Positions 34,255-43,669 of a stretch of DNA of 64,000 nucleotides are shown here, in pieces. The notes beneath the pieces were generated by a model that saw only the letters and a program-made list of their open reading frames with translations, was not told where the DNA came from and made no database searches. Source of the DNA: Salinarimonas sp046292825. Lineage in GTDB: Bacteria; Pseudomonadota; Alphaproteobacteria; Rhizobiales; Beijerinckiaceae. The translations under genes and the position numbers were made by a program. Location: assembly GCF_046292825.1 (NCBI RefSeq), contig NZ_JBKBQG010000002.1, positions 1 to 64,000 on the forward strand, in the 5' to 3' direction. The first letter of the stretch is position 1; every line of letters starts with the position of its first letter.

Positions 34255-35895
34255 TCACCATTCGCTCCCCTCGAACAGCGCCCGCGCCGCGTCCGTGAAG
34301 GCGCGGCGGCTTTCCGCGCGGGTGTAGAACATGTGCCCGCCGGGATAATTCTCGAGCCGGACGCGGGCGGCGATGGCGGCCGGGAGCTGGCGCAGGATCA
34401 GCTCGCTCTCGAAATAGGGGGTCACGAGATCGGTGAGCCCGTGCACGACGAGGGTGCGCATCGTCTCGTCGAGCGCCATCGCGGAGGCGAGCGCCTCGAA
34501 GGAATTGGGCGACGCGCGCCCCTCGCCGTAGCGCCAGGCGCGGGCGATGGAGCCGTTGAGCACGAGATAGGGGCGCTCGGGCGCGAAGCCGAGCTTCTCG
34601 CGATAGAGCCGCTGAGCGCCCGCCGTGAGCGGACCGGTGAGCCCGTCGAGGACCGGGTCTCGCACGCGCGGGAAGGCGGCGCCGGGGGCGGGATCGGGCA
34701 CCGTCACGTTGGCGTCGTAGAGGCTCGCGATGCGCCCCTCCTCCCGGTAGAGCTCGCGCGCGACGGTGCGCAGGTCGAGCCGCCCGGCATGGGCGCGCAC
34801 GAGATCGCGCGGCAGCCCGGTGATCTGCGTCACGCGCGCGACGATCCGCGAGAGCGCGTCCTCGTCCGAGAGGCCGGCGAGGAGATCGACGACGAATTCG
34901 GTGCGCGCGTAATCCTCGACCGCGGCGAGCGCGGCGCGGTCGATGCCGCCGGCCTTCTCCATCGCCGCGGCGGCGACGGAGGGCAGGAGCGCCATCCGCG
35001 GGAGGGGCGAGGCCTGGGAACCCTCCCGGAAGCCGAAATCGAGCACCGGCGACACGAGCACCAGCCCCGAGAGCGCCATCCCCTCCTCGCGCTGGAGACG
35101 CTCGGCGAGGCGCGGCCCCCGGAAGCCGCCATAGCTCTCGCCGACGAAGAAGCGCGGCGAAGCGAGCCGCTCCTCGCGCAGCGTGAAGCGCGTGACGAAG
35201 GCCGCGAGCGCGGCGATGTCGCCGTCCATCGAGAGGTAGCGCTCGCGCAGGCGGTCGGTCGGGCCGACGAGCCGGCTGAAGCCGGTGCCGATGGGATCGA
35301 CGAAGACGAGATCGGTGAAGGCGAGCCAGGTGTCGGGATTCTCGACGAGGTCGGGCCGTCGCGAGGGGATCACCGCGCCGTCGGGGAACTCGAGCACGAA
35401 GGGCCCGAGCGCCATCAGCTGGAGATAGGCCGAGGCCGCGCCGGGGCCGCCATTGACGACGAAGGCGACCGGCCGCGTGTCCGGATCGGCGCCCTCGAGC
35501 CGGTAATAGGTATAGGCGATGTCGGCTTCCTCGCGGCCGTCGTCGGCGGTCAGCGTCAGAACGCCCGCGCGGGCGACGAAGGCGAGCTCGCCGGCGGGGG
35601 TCTCGATCGCGTGGCGCGTCTCGACGGGATCGGGGAGGCGCTGCCCGTCGGCGGAGACGGCGCGGGCGCGCGCCTGCGGCTGCGGCGCGACGGTCTCGGG
35701 GACGGCGTCTTCGGCCGCGACCTCCGCCTCCGCCTCGTCCGTCGCTGCCGGAGCGGGAGCCGGCGCCGGCTCGGCGATCCCGGGCTCGTCCGGCGGCGGA
35801 TCCTGCGCAAGCGCGGCGGGCGGCGCGGCGGCGAGCGCCAGCGCGAGGACGAGCCAGGCGGGAAGGGTGCAGGCGACGAGGCGCGGGAGAATCAT
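34255..35895 (-). CDS. exported serine carboxypeptidase-like protein (peptidase S10)
   Basis: This 546-residue alpha/beta hydrolase belongs to the S10 carboxypeptidase family. It has a signal peptide (residues 1-29, AAPPAALAQ) and a low-complexity Pro/Ala/Glu linker (about 30-75). The oxyanion motif NGGPGAAS is near residue 150 and the nucleophile GESYGGFRG near residue 250. Asp lies in VVHGLTDLVTP and His in YPGGHMFY near the end. The enzyme should act in the periplasm on peptide C-termini. The ATG at 35895 starts the signal peptide; the longer frame to 35970 is unlikely. Confidence 0.87.
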   Translation of the reverse strand: MILPRLVACTLPAWLVLALALAAAPPAALAQDPPPDEPGIAEPAPAPAPAATDEAEAEVAAEDAVPETVAPQPQARARAVSADGQRLPDPVETRHAIETPAGELAFVARAGVLTLTADDGREEADIAYTYYRLEGADPDTRPVAFVVNGGPGAASAYLQLMALGPFVLEFPDGAVIPSRRPDLVENPDTWLAFTDLVFVDPIGTGFSRLVGPTDRLRERYLSMDGDIAALAAFVTRFTLREERLASPRFFVGESYGGFRGPRLAERLQREEGMALSGLVLVSPVLDFGFREGSQASPLPRMALLPSVAAAAMEKAGGIDRAALAAVEDYARTEFVVDLLAGLSDEDALSRIVARVTQITGLPRDLVRAHAGRLDLRTVARELYREEGRIASLYDANVTVPDPAPGAAFPRVRDPVLDGLTGPLTAGAQRLYREKLGFAPERPYLVLNGSIARAWRYGEGRASPNSFEALASAMALDETMRTLVVHGLTDLVTPYFESELILRQLPAAIAARVRLENYPGGHMFYTRAESRRAFTDAARALFEGSEW

Positions 35896-35980
35896 CGCGG
35901 CGGGGCTCCGTGCGTTCGATCCGGGATCATCGGACCTAACGCGCTCGCCCCGCGGATCGACCCCGCTCATCGCCGCAGGG

Positions 35981-36040
35981 TCGTCACCGCGGCGCGCGTG
36001 TCCTCACCGCGGCGCGCGCGTCCTCACCGCGGCGCGCGCT
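35981..36040. repeat. three tandem 20-bp repeats at the 3' end of regA
   Basis: Units start at 35981, 36001 and 36021 with core TCACCGCGGCGCGCG. The third unit contains the regA stop codon (36024-36026) and its last codons; the first two lie just downstream. Replication slippage from the gene end is the simplest origin. Each unit holds the palindrome CGCGGCGCG in near form. Confidence 0.8.
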
Positions 36041-36599
36041 TGGCGAGAATCCGCTGCAGCGTCCGCCGGTGCATGTTGAGCCGGCGTGCGGTCTCCGAGA
36101 CGTTGCGGCCGCACAGCTCGTAGACGCGCTGGATGTGCTCCCAGCGCACGCGATCGGCCGACATCGGGTTCTCCGGCGGCTCGGCGCGGGTGCCGGGGCG
36201 GGCCTGGAGGGCGTTGTCGATCTCGTCGGCGTCGGCGGGCTTGGCGAGGTAGTCGAAGGCGCCGAGCTTCACCGCGGTGACGGCGGTCGCGATGTTGCCG
36301 TAGCCGGTGAGGACCACGCCCCGCGCCTCCGGGCGCTTCTCCTTGAGGCGGGTGATCACGTCGAGGCCGTTGCCGTCGGAGAGGCGCATGTCGATCACGG
36401 CGTAGGCCGGCGGATCGCCGTCGACCGCCGCGAGACCCTCGGCGACGCTCTCGGCCATGCGCACGACGTAGCCGCGGCTCTCCATCGCGCGTGCGAGCCG
36501 GGTCAGGAAGGCGCGATCGTCGTCGACGATGAGCAGGCTGCGGTCTTCCATCGTCTTGTCCGTGCTCGGCGCGCCAGCGGGGGCCTGGACGTCCATCAT
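36024..36599 (-). CDS. regA: redox response regulator RegA/ActR
   Basis: RegA is the DNA-binding partner of RegB, controlling respiration, CO2 and nitrogen fixation and PHB-related genes according to redox state. The 191-residue protein has DDDR in the acid pocket, phospho-acceptor Asp in AVIDMRLSDGNG (about 70) and Lys in YLAKPAD. It ends in a Fis-like helix-turn-helix, RNVSETARRLNMHRRTLQR, that is nearly invariant in the family. A proline-rich linker joins the domains. Tandem ATGs lie at 36599 and 36596. It follows regB on the same strand after 100 bp. Confidence 0.93.
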   Translation of the reverse strand: MMDVQAPAGAPSTDKTMEDRSLLIVDDDRAFLTRLARAMESRGYVVRMAESVAEGLAAVDGDPPAYAVIDMRLSDGNGLDVITRLKEKRPEARGVVLTGYGNIATAVTAVKLGAFDYLAKPADADEIDNALQARPGTRAEPPENPMSADRVRWEHIQRVYELCGRNVSETARRLNMHRRTLQRILAKRAPR

Positions 36600-36699
36600 C
36601 TCGGGATCTCCGTTGTGCGGCGCGCTCCCACGCGCCCTGCGTCCTCGTGTCTCGCCGCTCTTACATAGGTCTCCCTTTTCGAGATTCCACGGTGCGACG

Positions 36700-38019
36700 T
36701 CACGGCGCAGTCTCGAATGGGCCGCCGCGGGGCCACGTGACGCGCGCGACCGCGCCGACGCCCTCGCGCATGCCGTTCGTGAGCGACAGGACCGCGCCGG
36801 TGCGCTCGATCAGCGTCTTGGCGATGAAGACGCCGAGCCCGTGCCCCGCCGGGTCCTGGTCCGGGCCGCGCTTGTCGGCGCCGCGGGTCGTCACGTAGGG
36901 CTCGCCGAGCCGCAGGAGGACCTCCGCCGGATAGCCGGGGCCGTCGTCGCGGATCTCGATCCACAGGGCGCGCTCGTCCCAGCCCGCCTCGACCACGACC
37001 TCCCGCTCGGCGAAGTCGACCGCGTTGTCGAGGATGTTCGTGAGCCCGTAGACGAGCCCGGCATTGCGGCGCACCCGGGGCATCGGCCCGTTCTCCGCCC
37101 GGTCGATGCGGATCGCGACGCCGATCCCGCGCAGGGGGTCGACCAGCTCCTCGACGAGGTGGACGAGGGTGATGTTCTCGAGGAACTCGCCGCCCTCCCC
37201 GTCCTGCCCGCGGGCGGTGAGCTGGCCCAGGATCGCGCGGCAGCGCTCGACCTGATCGCGCAGCAATCCGACGTCCTCGGCGATCTCGGCATCGTTCGCC
37301 AGTCGCTTGGAGAGCTCCTTCGAGACGAGCGCGATCGTCGCGAGCGGCGTGCCGAGCTCGTGCGCCGCCGCGGCCGCGAGACCGTCGATCTGCGAGAGGT
37401 GCTGCTCGCGGGCGAGCACGAGCTCGGTCGCGGCGAGCGCCTGGGCGAGCTGGCGCGCCTCCTCGGCCACGCGCCAGGCATAGATGCCGGTGAAGCCCGT
37501 GCCGAGCAGGATCGCCGCCCAGACACCGGCGACGTAGAGCGCGGGAAAGCCCATCGCCTCCCCCTCGCGCCAGGGCAGCGGCAGGTGGAAGAAGGCGAGC
37601 AGCGTCGCGCAGCCGACGACGAACAGGCCGAGCGCCAGGGTGCGCCGCGGCGTCAGCGCCGTCGCGGAGATCAGCACGGGCGCGAGGAACAGGATCGAGA
37701 ACGGGTTCTGGAGACCCCCCGTGAGGAAGAGGAGCGCGGCGAGCTGGGCGATGTCGAAGGCGAGCAGGAACGTCGCGGCATTGTCGGAGAGCCTGTGGCT
37801 TGCGGGGTAATGCACGCGCAGCGCGAGGTTGAGGCCGGCCGAGGCCGCGATCAGCAGGAAGGCGGGGCCGAACGGCAATTGGAAGCCGAGCCCGATATGC
37901 ACGACCGCCACCGCCGCGCTCTGGCCGATCACCGCGAGCCAGCGCAGCCGTACCAGCGTGTCGAGGCGCAACCGTCGCGCGCTCCCGGTGAGCCGCGCCG
38001 GCTCGATCTCGCTCGCCAT
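36700..38019 (-). CDS. regB: redox sensor histidine kinase RegB/ActS
   Basis: RegB senses quinone pool and redox state and phosphorylates RegA. The 439-residue protein has six membrane helices with the quinone-binding motif GGLQNPF near residue 101. The H-box AAAHELGTPLATIALV is near residue 216, the conserved redox cysteine is in VERCRAIL near residue 260, and an HATPase domain carries NILDNAVDFA and GHGLGVFIAKT. The ATG at 38019 is preceded by GAGAGTGG. The gene is divergent from phaZ and co-directional with regA, the Rhizobiales arrangement. Confidence 0.94.
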   Translation of the reverse strand: MASEIEPARLTGSARRLRLDTLVRLRWLAVIGQSAAVAVVHIGLGFQLPFGPAFLLIAASAGLNLALRVHYPASHRLSDNAATFLLAFDIAQLAALLFLTGGLQNPFSILFLAPVLISATALTPRRTLALGLFVVGCATLLAFFHLPLPWREGEAMGFPALYVAGVWAAILLGTGFTGIYAWRVAEEARQLAQALAATELVLAREQHLSQIDGLAAAAAHELGTPLATIALVSKELSKRLANDAEIAEDVGLLRDQVERCRAILGQLTARGQDGEGGEFLENITLVHLVEELVDPLRGIGVAIRIDRAENGPMPRVRRNAGLVYGLTNILDNAVDFAEREVVVEAGWDERALWIEIRDDGPGYPAEVLLRLGEPYVTTRGADKRGPDQDPAGHGLGVFIAKTLIERTGAVLSLTNGMREGVGAVARVTWPRGGPFETAP

Positions 38020-38150
38020 GTCCACTCTCGTCACTCCCTGCCGCCGAGCGATTCGCTCCCGCCGCGGAGACCGGGTCCCGCCGCCGCCGCGGGAACGGCT
38101 GGTTAACGTCGTTGCAAACGCGTCGAAATCGGGATCGACCATTTGCCGAG

Positions 38151-38178
38151 TTGCAACCATCATCTGGAACCATACAGT
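38151..38178 (+). promoter_or_regulatory. candidate promoter of phaZ
   Basis: TTGCAA at 38151-38156 and TACAGT at 38173-38178 are 16 bp apart, in an AT-richer patch between divergent regB and phaZ. The resulting leader would be about 80 bases. The assignment is by eye and no regulator site was identified. Confidence 0.4.
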
Positions 38179-38265
38179 AGGCGGTCAAGTTCGAAAGAGA
38201 CCTGTGCGTCGGCGCCGTCGACGAAGCGGGCGCAACGGCGTGAGACGCGAAAGGTGGGCACGAGG

Positions 38266-39549
38266 ATGGATCTCGCATATTTCTGGTACGAGGCCGGTCA
38301 CATGCTGCTCGCGCCCGCGCGCGCGGCGAGCGACGCGACCCGCCTCGCCTTCAAGAATCCGGTCAATCCGCTGACCTACACCGCCTACGGGCGCGCGATG
38401 GCGGCGGGGTGCGAGCTCTTCGAGCGCTTCACGCGCCGCTACGGGAAGCCCGCCTTCGGCCTCGACGAGACGATCGTCGACGGCCGCGCGGTGCCGGTGG
38501 TCGAGCAGGTGGTGTGGGAGCGGCCCTTCTGTCGCCTCGTCCATTTCGACCGTCTGCGGCGCGCCGACGCGCCGGCCGAGCCGAAGGTGCTGATGGTCGC
38601 GCCGATGTCCGGCCATTACGCGACGCTCCTGCGCGGCACGGTCGAGACGCTCCTGCCCAACCACGAGGTCTACATCACCGATTGGACGGATGCCCGCGAG
38701 GTGCCGCTCGTCGAGGGCAGCTTCGATCTCGACGATTACATCGATTACGTCGTCGGCATGCTGCACATGCTCGGGCCGGACACGCACGTGATGGCGGTCT
38801 GCCAGCCGGCCGTGCCGGTGCTCGCCGCCGTCGCCCTGATGGAGGCGGCCGACGATCCGTGCGTTCCGCGCTCGATGACGCTGATGGGCGGGCCGATCGA
38901 CACCCGCCGCTCGCCCACCGCGGTCAATCTCGTCGCCCAGGAGCGCGGCGTCGAGTGGTTCCAGCGCAATTGCATCGTGAAGGTGCCGCCGCCCAATCCG
39001 GGCTTCTGGCGCGACGTCTATCCCGGCTTCTTCCAGCTCTCCGGCTTCATGGCGATGAATCTCGATCGCCACATCACGGCGCATGCGGAGATGTTCAACC
39101 ATCTCGTCGAGGGCGACGGCGATTCGGCCGAGAAGCACCGCGAATTCTACGACGAATATCTTGCCGTGATGGACCTCACCGCCGAGTTCTATCTGCAGAC
39201 GGTCGACACGGTCTTCGTCAAGCACAGCCTGCCCAAGGGCGAGATGATGCATCGCGGCCGGCGCGTCGATCTCGAAGCGATCACCCGCTGCGCGATCATG
39301 GCGGTGGAAGGCGAACGCGACGACATTTCCGGCGTCGGCCAGACCAAGGCCGCCCTCGAGCTCACGCCGAACCTCCCCGCCGAGAAGAAGCTCTACCACC
39401 TGCAGGAGCGCGTGGGGCATTACGGCGTCTTCAACGGGACGCGTTTCCGCAACGAGATCGCGCCCAAGATCGCCGCCTTCATGCGCGCCAACGAGCGCGA
39501 GACCGCCTTCCGCGCCCCCCGCACCCGCCTGCGCAGCGTGGCGGGGTGA
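38266..39549 (+). CDS. phaZ: intracellular polyhydroxybutyrate depolymerase PhaZ
   Basis: PhaZ degrades native PHB granules to release 3-hydroxybutyrate oligomers. The 427-residue protein matches the intracellular depolymerase family: FLAYFWYE-like start (MDLAYFWYEAGHM), VLMVAPMSGHYATLLRGTV near residue 110, the nucleophile Cys near residue 182 in AVCQPAVPVLAA, and late Asp and His in EGERDDISG and VGHYGVFNG. The ATG at 38266 follows an AAGGTGG site. No phaC or phasin genes are in the window. It is divergent from the redox kinase regB, but a regulatory link is unproven. Confidence 0.93.
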   Translation: MDLAYFWYEAGHMLLAPARAASDATRLAFKNPVNPLTYTAYGRAMAAGCELFERFTRRYGKPAFGLDETIVDGRAVPVVEQVVWERPFCRLVHFDRLRRADAPAEPKVLMVAPMSGHYATLLRGTVETLLPNHEVYITDWTDAREVPLVEGSFDLDDYIDYVVGMLHMLGPDTHVMAVCQPAVPVLAAVALMEAADDPCVPRSMTLMGGPIDTRRSPTAVNLVAQERGVEWFQRNCIVKVPPPNPGFWRDVYPGFFQLSGFMAMNLDRHITAHAEMFNHLVEGDGDSAEKHREFYDEYLAVMDLTAEFYLQTVDTVFVKHSLPKGEMMHRGRRVDLEAITRCAIMAVEGERDDISGVGQTKAALELTPNLPAEKKLYHLQERVGHYGVFNGTRFRNEIAPKIAAFMRANERETAFRAPRTRLRSVAG

Positions 39550-39610
39550 CGTGCACGGGGAAGCGAGGCTCACTCTCCTTCCCCTCCGCGTGTGTGAAGT
39601 TTGCAAACTT

Positions 39611-39788
39611 TGTCATCCCGGGCCGCGAAGCGGACCCGGGACCCATACACTCGACATATCCCTCGCAGCCTGTAGGCTGCGTATCGCCGACGATTCGCGC
39701 TCTTCGGTCGCAGAGCGAGCGCGGCATGCGCGCTCGGACGAGCGTCGCGGGTATGGGTCCCGGGTCCGCTTCGCGGCCCGGGATGACA
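39611..39788. repeat. three-hairpin intergenic element, copy 4
   Basis: Outer arms TGTCATCCCGGGCCGCGAAG and its reverse complement at the far end are perfect over at least 20 bp. Inside are GCAGCCTGTAGGCTGC (39665-39680) and a near-palindrome (39716-39736, AGCGCGGCATGCGCGCT type). Palindrome order equals copy 2. It occupies most of the gap between convergent phaZ and putR (39550-39883), which holds no gene. Confidence 0.85.
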
Positions 39789-39883
39789 GCCTCCGAAAGA
39801 TCCGCGAGCGAAGAGGGGTGACGAGGCGCAGGAGAGCGGCGTCTCGTCGCCTCCCATCCCGCCTCGCCCCTCCGGCCACCCCC

Positions 39884-40351
39884 TCACAAAGGCAGCGCGC
39901 CGTCGGACTTGACCTCTTCCATCACCGCGTAGGTGCGCGTCTCGCGCACGCCGGGGAGCGCGAGGAGGACGTCGCCGAGGAAGCGGCGATAGGCGGTCAT
40001 GTCGGCGACGCGCGTCTTGACGAGGTAATCGAACCCGCCGGCCACCATGTGGCACTCGAGCACTTCCGGCGCGCGCCGCACCGCCGCCGCGAAGCGCTCG
40101 AACACGTCCGGCGTCGTCTTGTCGAGCGAGACCTCGACGAAGACGAGGAGCCCGAGGCCGAGGAGGTGCGGATCGAGCCGCGCCGAGAACCCGGCGATCA
40201 CCCCCTCCTTCTGCAGCCGCCGCAGCCTCTCCCCCGTCGCGGTCGGCGAGAGGCCGATTCGCTCGGCGAGTTCGACCGCGGGGATGCGCCCGTCCTCCTG
40301 GAGGATCGCGAGGAGGCGGCGGTCGACCTTGTCGAGATCCGTGTCTTTCAC
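39884..40351 (-). CDS. putR: Lrp/AsnC-family activator of proline catabolism (PutR-like)
   Basis: The 155-residue protein has the winged helix (DLDKVDRRLLAILQEDGRI, recognition region LSPTATGERLRRLQKEGVI) and a RAM domain whose effector loop is near MVAGGFDYLVK. The GTG at 40351, behind GGAAGGG, gives the usual Lrp length; ATGs at 40405 and 40420 would add an unlikely tail. Its divergence from putA matches PutR of Agrobacterium and Rhodobacter, which activates putA when proline is present. The putA protein here lacks its own DNA-binding domain, consistent with control by this gene. Confidence 0.88.
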   Translation of the reverse strand: MKDTDLDKVDRRLLAILQEDGRIPAVELAERIGLSPTATGERLRRLQKEGVIAGFSARLDPHLLGLGLLVFVEVSLDKTTPDVFERFAAAVRRAPEVLECHMVAGGFDYLVKTRVADMTAYRRFLGDVLLALPGVRETRTYAVMEEVKSDGALPL

Positions 40352-40477
40352 GGCGGAGCCCTTCCATCGGCGCAGATAATCCGGTTCTCGCGAGAATAGC
40401 TTCATGGAACCACGGCGCAAGCGCGGATATGATGGGATATCTCACGCTCGCGAACGCCGCTCGCTCCGGAGACTGCC

Positions 40478-43400
40478 ATGGACGCCAAGGTCACCCCCGC
40501 TCCCGCCTTCGTCGCCCCCTATGCGGAGGACGACGCCGTCCTCGCCAGGCGCCTCCTGCGCGCGGCCCCGCTGCCGGAGGAGACCGAGGCCGCGGCGGAC
40601 GGGCTCGCGCGCGACCTGATCGGCGCGATCCGGCAGAGCGAGAAGGGGCTCGGCGGCGTCGAGGAGCTGTTGCGGGAATACGCGCTCACCACCCGCGAGG
40701 GGCTCGCGCTGATGGTGCTCGCCGAGGCGCTGCTGCGCGTGCCCGATGCGCAGACGGCCGATCGGCTGATCGAGGACAAGCTCGGCTCGGCCGATTTCGC
40801 CCATCACGAGACGCGCTCGGGCGCCTTTCTCGTCTCGGCCTCGGCCTGGGCGCTCGGCATCACCGCGCGCGTGATCCAACCGGGCGAGACGCCGGAGGGC
40901 ATCGTCCGCCAGCTCGCCAAGCGCCTCGGCACGCCCACGGTGCGCGCCGCGACGCGCCAGGCGATGCGGGTGATGGGCAACCATTTCGTGCTCGGCCAGA
41001 CGATCGAGGAGGCGCTCGCGCGGGCGGGCTCGGCCAAGGGACGCGTCTATCGCTATTCCTTCGACATGCTCGGCGAGGGCGCGCGCACGGCGGAGGACGC
41101 GGCGCGCTATCACGAGAGCTATGCGCGCGCGATCGACGCCATCGGCCGCACCGCCGGCAACCGCCCCCTCCCCGAGCGCCCCGGCATCTCGGTGAAGCTC
41201 TCCGCGCTGCACCCGCGCTACGAGGCGCTCTCGCGCGAGCGGGTGATGGACGAACTCGTGCCGCGCGTGCTCGAACTGGCGAAGAGCGCCAAGTCCTACG
41301 ATCTCAACTTCACGATCGACGCCGAGGAGGCGGACCGGCTCGAACTCTCGCTCGAGGTGATCGCCGCCGTGCTCGCCGCGCCGGATCTCGCCGGCTGGGA
41401 CGGGTTCGGGCTCGCGATCCAGGCCTATCAGAAGCGCGCGGCGGCCGTGATCGACCACGTCGCGGCGCTCGCCGCGCATCACGATCGCCGGCTGATGGTG
41501 CGCCTCGTGAAGGGCGCCTATTGGGATACGGAAGTGAAGCGCGCGCAGGAGCGCGGGCTGCCGGACTATCCCGTCTTCACCCGCAAGGCGATGACGGATC
41601 TCAACTACATGGCCTGCGCCGACCGGCTTCTCGCCGCGCGCCCGCACCTCTTCCCGCAATTCGCGACCCACAACGCGCTGACCGTCGCCGAGATCGTGGC
41701 GCGGGCGGGCAACGCGGAGGGCTACGAGTTCCAGCGCCTGCACGGCATGGGCGAGGCGCTCTACGCCCGCCTGCTCGAGCGCCGCCCCGGGATCGGCTGC
41801 CGGGTCTATGCGCCGGTCGGCGGGCATCGCGATCTCCTCGCTTATCTCGTGCGGCGCCTCCTCGAGAACGGCGCGAATTCCTCCTTCGTCTCGGTCGCGG
41901 CCGATCCGAACGTGCCGGTCGAGAGCCTGCTGCGCCGGCCGCAGGAGATCGTCGGCACGCCCGAGCGCGCGCGCCACGGCAAGCTGCCCCTGCCGCGCGA
42001 TCTGTATGGGCGCGACCGCGCCAATTCGCAGGGCGTCGAGCTCGGCGACGCCGCATCGCTCGCGCGCCTCCTCGCCGAGATCCGCGCGGGCGGCGAGAGG
42101 CCGGCCGAGGCCGCCCCGATCGTCGACGGCGCCCGCCTTTCGGGCGAGGCCCGACCGGTCGTCTCGCCGATCGATGGGACGAGCGTCGTCGGCACCGTCG
42201 TCGAGACGCGCGAGGCCGACGTCGCGCGCGCGATCGCGGCCGCCCGCGCCGGCGCGCGCGCCTTCGCCGGAGCGGGCGTCGAGGCGCGCGCGGCGATGCT
42301 CGCGCGCACGGCCGACCTGATGGAGCGCGACCGCGGCCGCCTCCTCCACCTCCTCCAGGCGGAGGCCGGCAAGACGATCGACGACGCGCTCGCCGAATTG
42401 CGCGAGGCGGTCGATTTCTGCCGCTTCTACGCGCTCGAAGCCAGGCGCCTGATGGGCGCGCCGACCCTGCTGCCGGGGCCGACCGGCGAGACGAACGCGC
42501 TCGCGCTTCGCCCGCGCGGCGTGTTCGTGGCGATCTCGCCGTGGAATTTCCCGCTCGCGATCTTCGTCGGCCAGATCGCCGCCGCGCTCGCCGCCGGCAA
42601 CGCGGTCGTCGCCAAGCCCGCCGAGCAGACGCCGCTCGTCGCCGCGCACGCGGTCGCGCTCCTGCACGAGGCCGGCGTGCCGAAGGGCGCGCTGCATCTG
42701 GTGCCGGGCGACGGGCGGATCGGCGCGGCCCTCGTTGCGCATCCGCGCATCGACGGGGTGGTCTTCACCGGCTCGACCGAGGTCGCGCGCCTCATCAACC
42801 GCACCCTCGCGGAAAAGGACGGGCCGATCGTCCCGCTCATCGCGGAGACGGGCGGCATCAACGCGATGATCGTGGACGCGACCGCGCTCCCCGAGCAGGT
42901 CGCCGACGACGTGGTGATGTCCGCCTTCCGCTCCGCCGGGCAGCGCTGCTCGGCGCTGCGGCTGCTCTGCGTGCAGGAGGACGTCGCCGATCGCATGATC
43001 GAGATGATCGTCGGCGCCGCGCGCGAATTGAAGGTCGGCGATCCGCGCGACGTCTCGGTCCAGATCGGGCCGGTGATCGACGCGGAGGCGAAGGCGCGGC
43101 TCGACGGGCTCGTCGCCGCCTCGCGCGCGCGGGCGAAGAAGGTCTGGCTCTCGGGCGAGGCGCCGGCGCAGGGCACCTATGTCGCGCCCCATCTCTTCGA
43201 GATCGGCAAGCCCCAGGACCTCGGCGAGGAGATCTTCGGCCCCGTCCTCCACGTGGTGCGCTGGCGCGCCGACCGGCTCGACGCGCTGCTCGACGCGATC
43301 GATTCCACCGGATACGGGCTCACCCTCGGCGTGCATTCGCGCATCGAGACGACGGTCGAGCGGGTGGTCGCGCGGCTCTCGACGGGCAATGTCTACGTGA

Positions 43401-43579
43401 ACCGCAACATGATCGGCGCGGTCGTCGGCGTGCAGCCCTTCGGCGGCCACGGCCTCTCGGGCACCGGCCCGAAAGCCGGCGGCCCGCATTATCTCCTGCG
43501 CTTCCTCACCGAGCAGGTGGTGACGATCAACACCGCCGCCGCGGGCGGGAACGCGGCGCTGATCGCAATGGAGGATTGA
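40478..43579 (+). CDS. putA: bifunctional proline dehydrogenase / L-glutamate gamma-semialdehyde dehydrogenase PutA
   Basis: PutA oxidises proline to glutamate in two steps, passing electrons to FAD/quinone and NAD+. The 1033-residue protein has a FAD-binding PRODH barrel (about 130-430, with GISVKLSALHPRYE, RLVKGAYWD and FATHNALT). An ALDH domain follows (about 520-980) with general base Glu near 788 in LIAETGGINAM and catalytic Cys near 824 in SAGQRCSAL. It lacks the N-terminal ribbon-helix-helix of E. coli PutA, so it is a non-regulatory short form. The ATG at 40478 gives MDAKVTPAPAF. It is divergent from the Lrp-type putR. Confidence 0.96.
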   Translation: MDAKVTPAPAFVAPYAEDDAVLARRLLRAAPLPEETEAAADGLARDLIGAIRQSEKGLGGVEELLREYALTTREGLALMVLAEALLRVPDAQTADRLIEDKLGSADFAHHETRSGAFLVSASAWALGITARVIQPGETPEGIVRQLAKRLGTPTVRAATRQAMRVMGNHFVLGQTIEEALARAGSAKGRVYRYSFDMLGEGARTAEDAARYHESYARAIDAIGRTAGNRPLPERPGISVKLSALHPRYEALSRERVMDELVPRVLELAKSAKSYDLNFTIDAEEADRLELSLEVIAAVLAAPDLAGWDGFGLAIQAYQKRAAAVIDHVAALAAHHDRRLMVRLVKGAYWDTEVKRAQERGLPDYPVFTRKAMTDLNYMACADRLLAARPHLFPQFATHNALTVAEIVARAGNAEGYEFQRLHGMGEALYARLLERRPGIGCRVYAPVGGHRDLLAYLVRRLLENGANSSFVSVAADPNVPVESLLRRPQEIVGTPERARHGKLPLPRDLYGRDRANSQGVELGDAASLARLLAEIRAGGERPAEAAPIVDGARLSGEARPVVSPIDGTSVVGTVVETREADVARAIAAARAGARAFAGAGVEARAAMLARTADLMERDRGRLLHLLQAEAGKTIDDALAELREAVDFCRFYALEARRLMGAPTLLPGPTGETNALALRPRGVFVAISPWNFPLAIFVGQIAAALAAGNAVVAKPAEQTPLVAAHAVALLHEAGVPKGALHLVPGDGRIGAALVAHPRIDGVVFTGSTEVARLINRTLAEKDGPIVPLIAETGGINAMIVDATALPEQVADDVVMSAFRSAGQRCSALRLLCVQEDVADRMIEMIVGAARELKVGDPRDVSVQIGPVIDAEAKARLDGLVAASRARAKKVWLSGEAPAQGTYVAPHLFEIGKPQDLGEEIFGPVLHVVRWRADRLDALLDAIDSTGYGLTLGVHSRIETTVERVVARLSTGNVYVNRNMIGAVVGVQPFGGHGLSGTGPKAGGPHYLLRFLTEQVVTINTAAAGGNAALIAMED

Positions 43580-43669
43580 CGCGCCTGCGCGCGCAGGACT
43601 CGCGCGGTGGCGGCGCCACGGATGCCGTCCCCGGCGGGAGCGCGGGGCGCGGGCGCGCGACCCGTGCGC

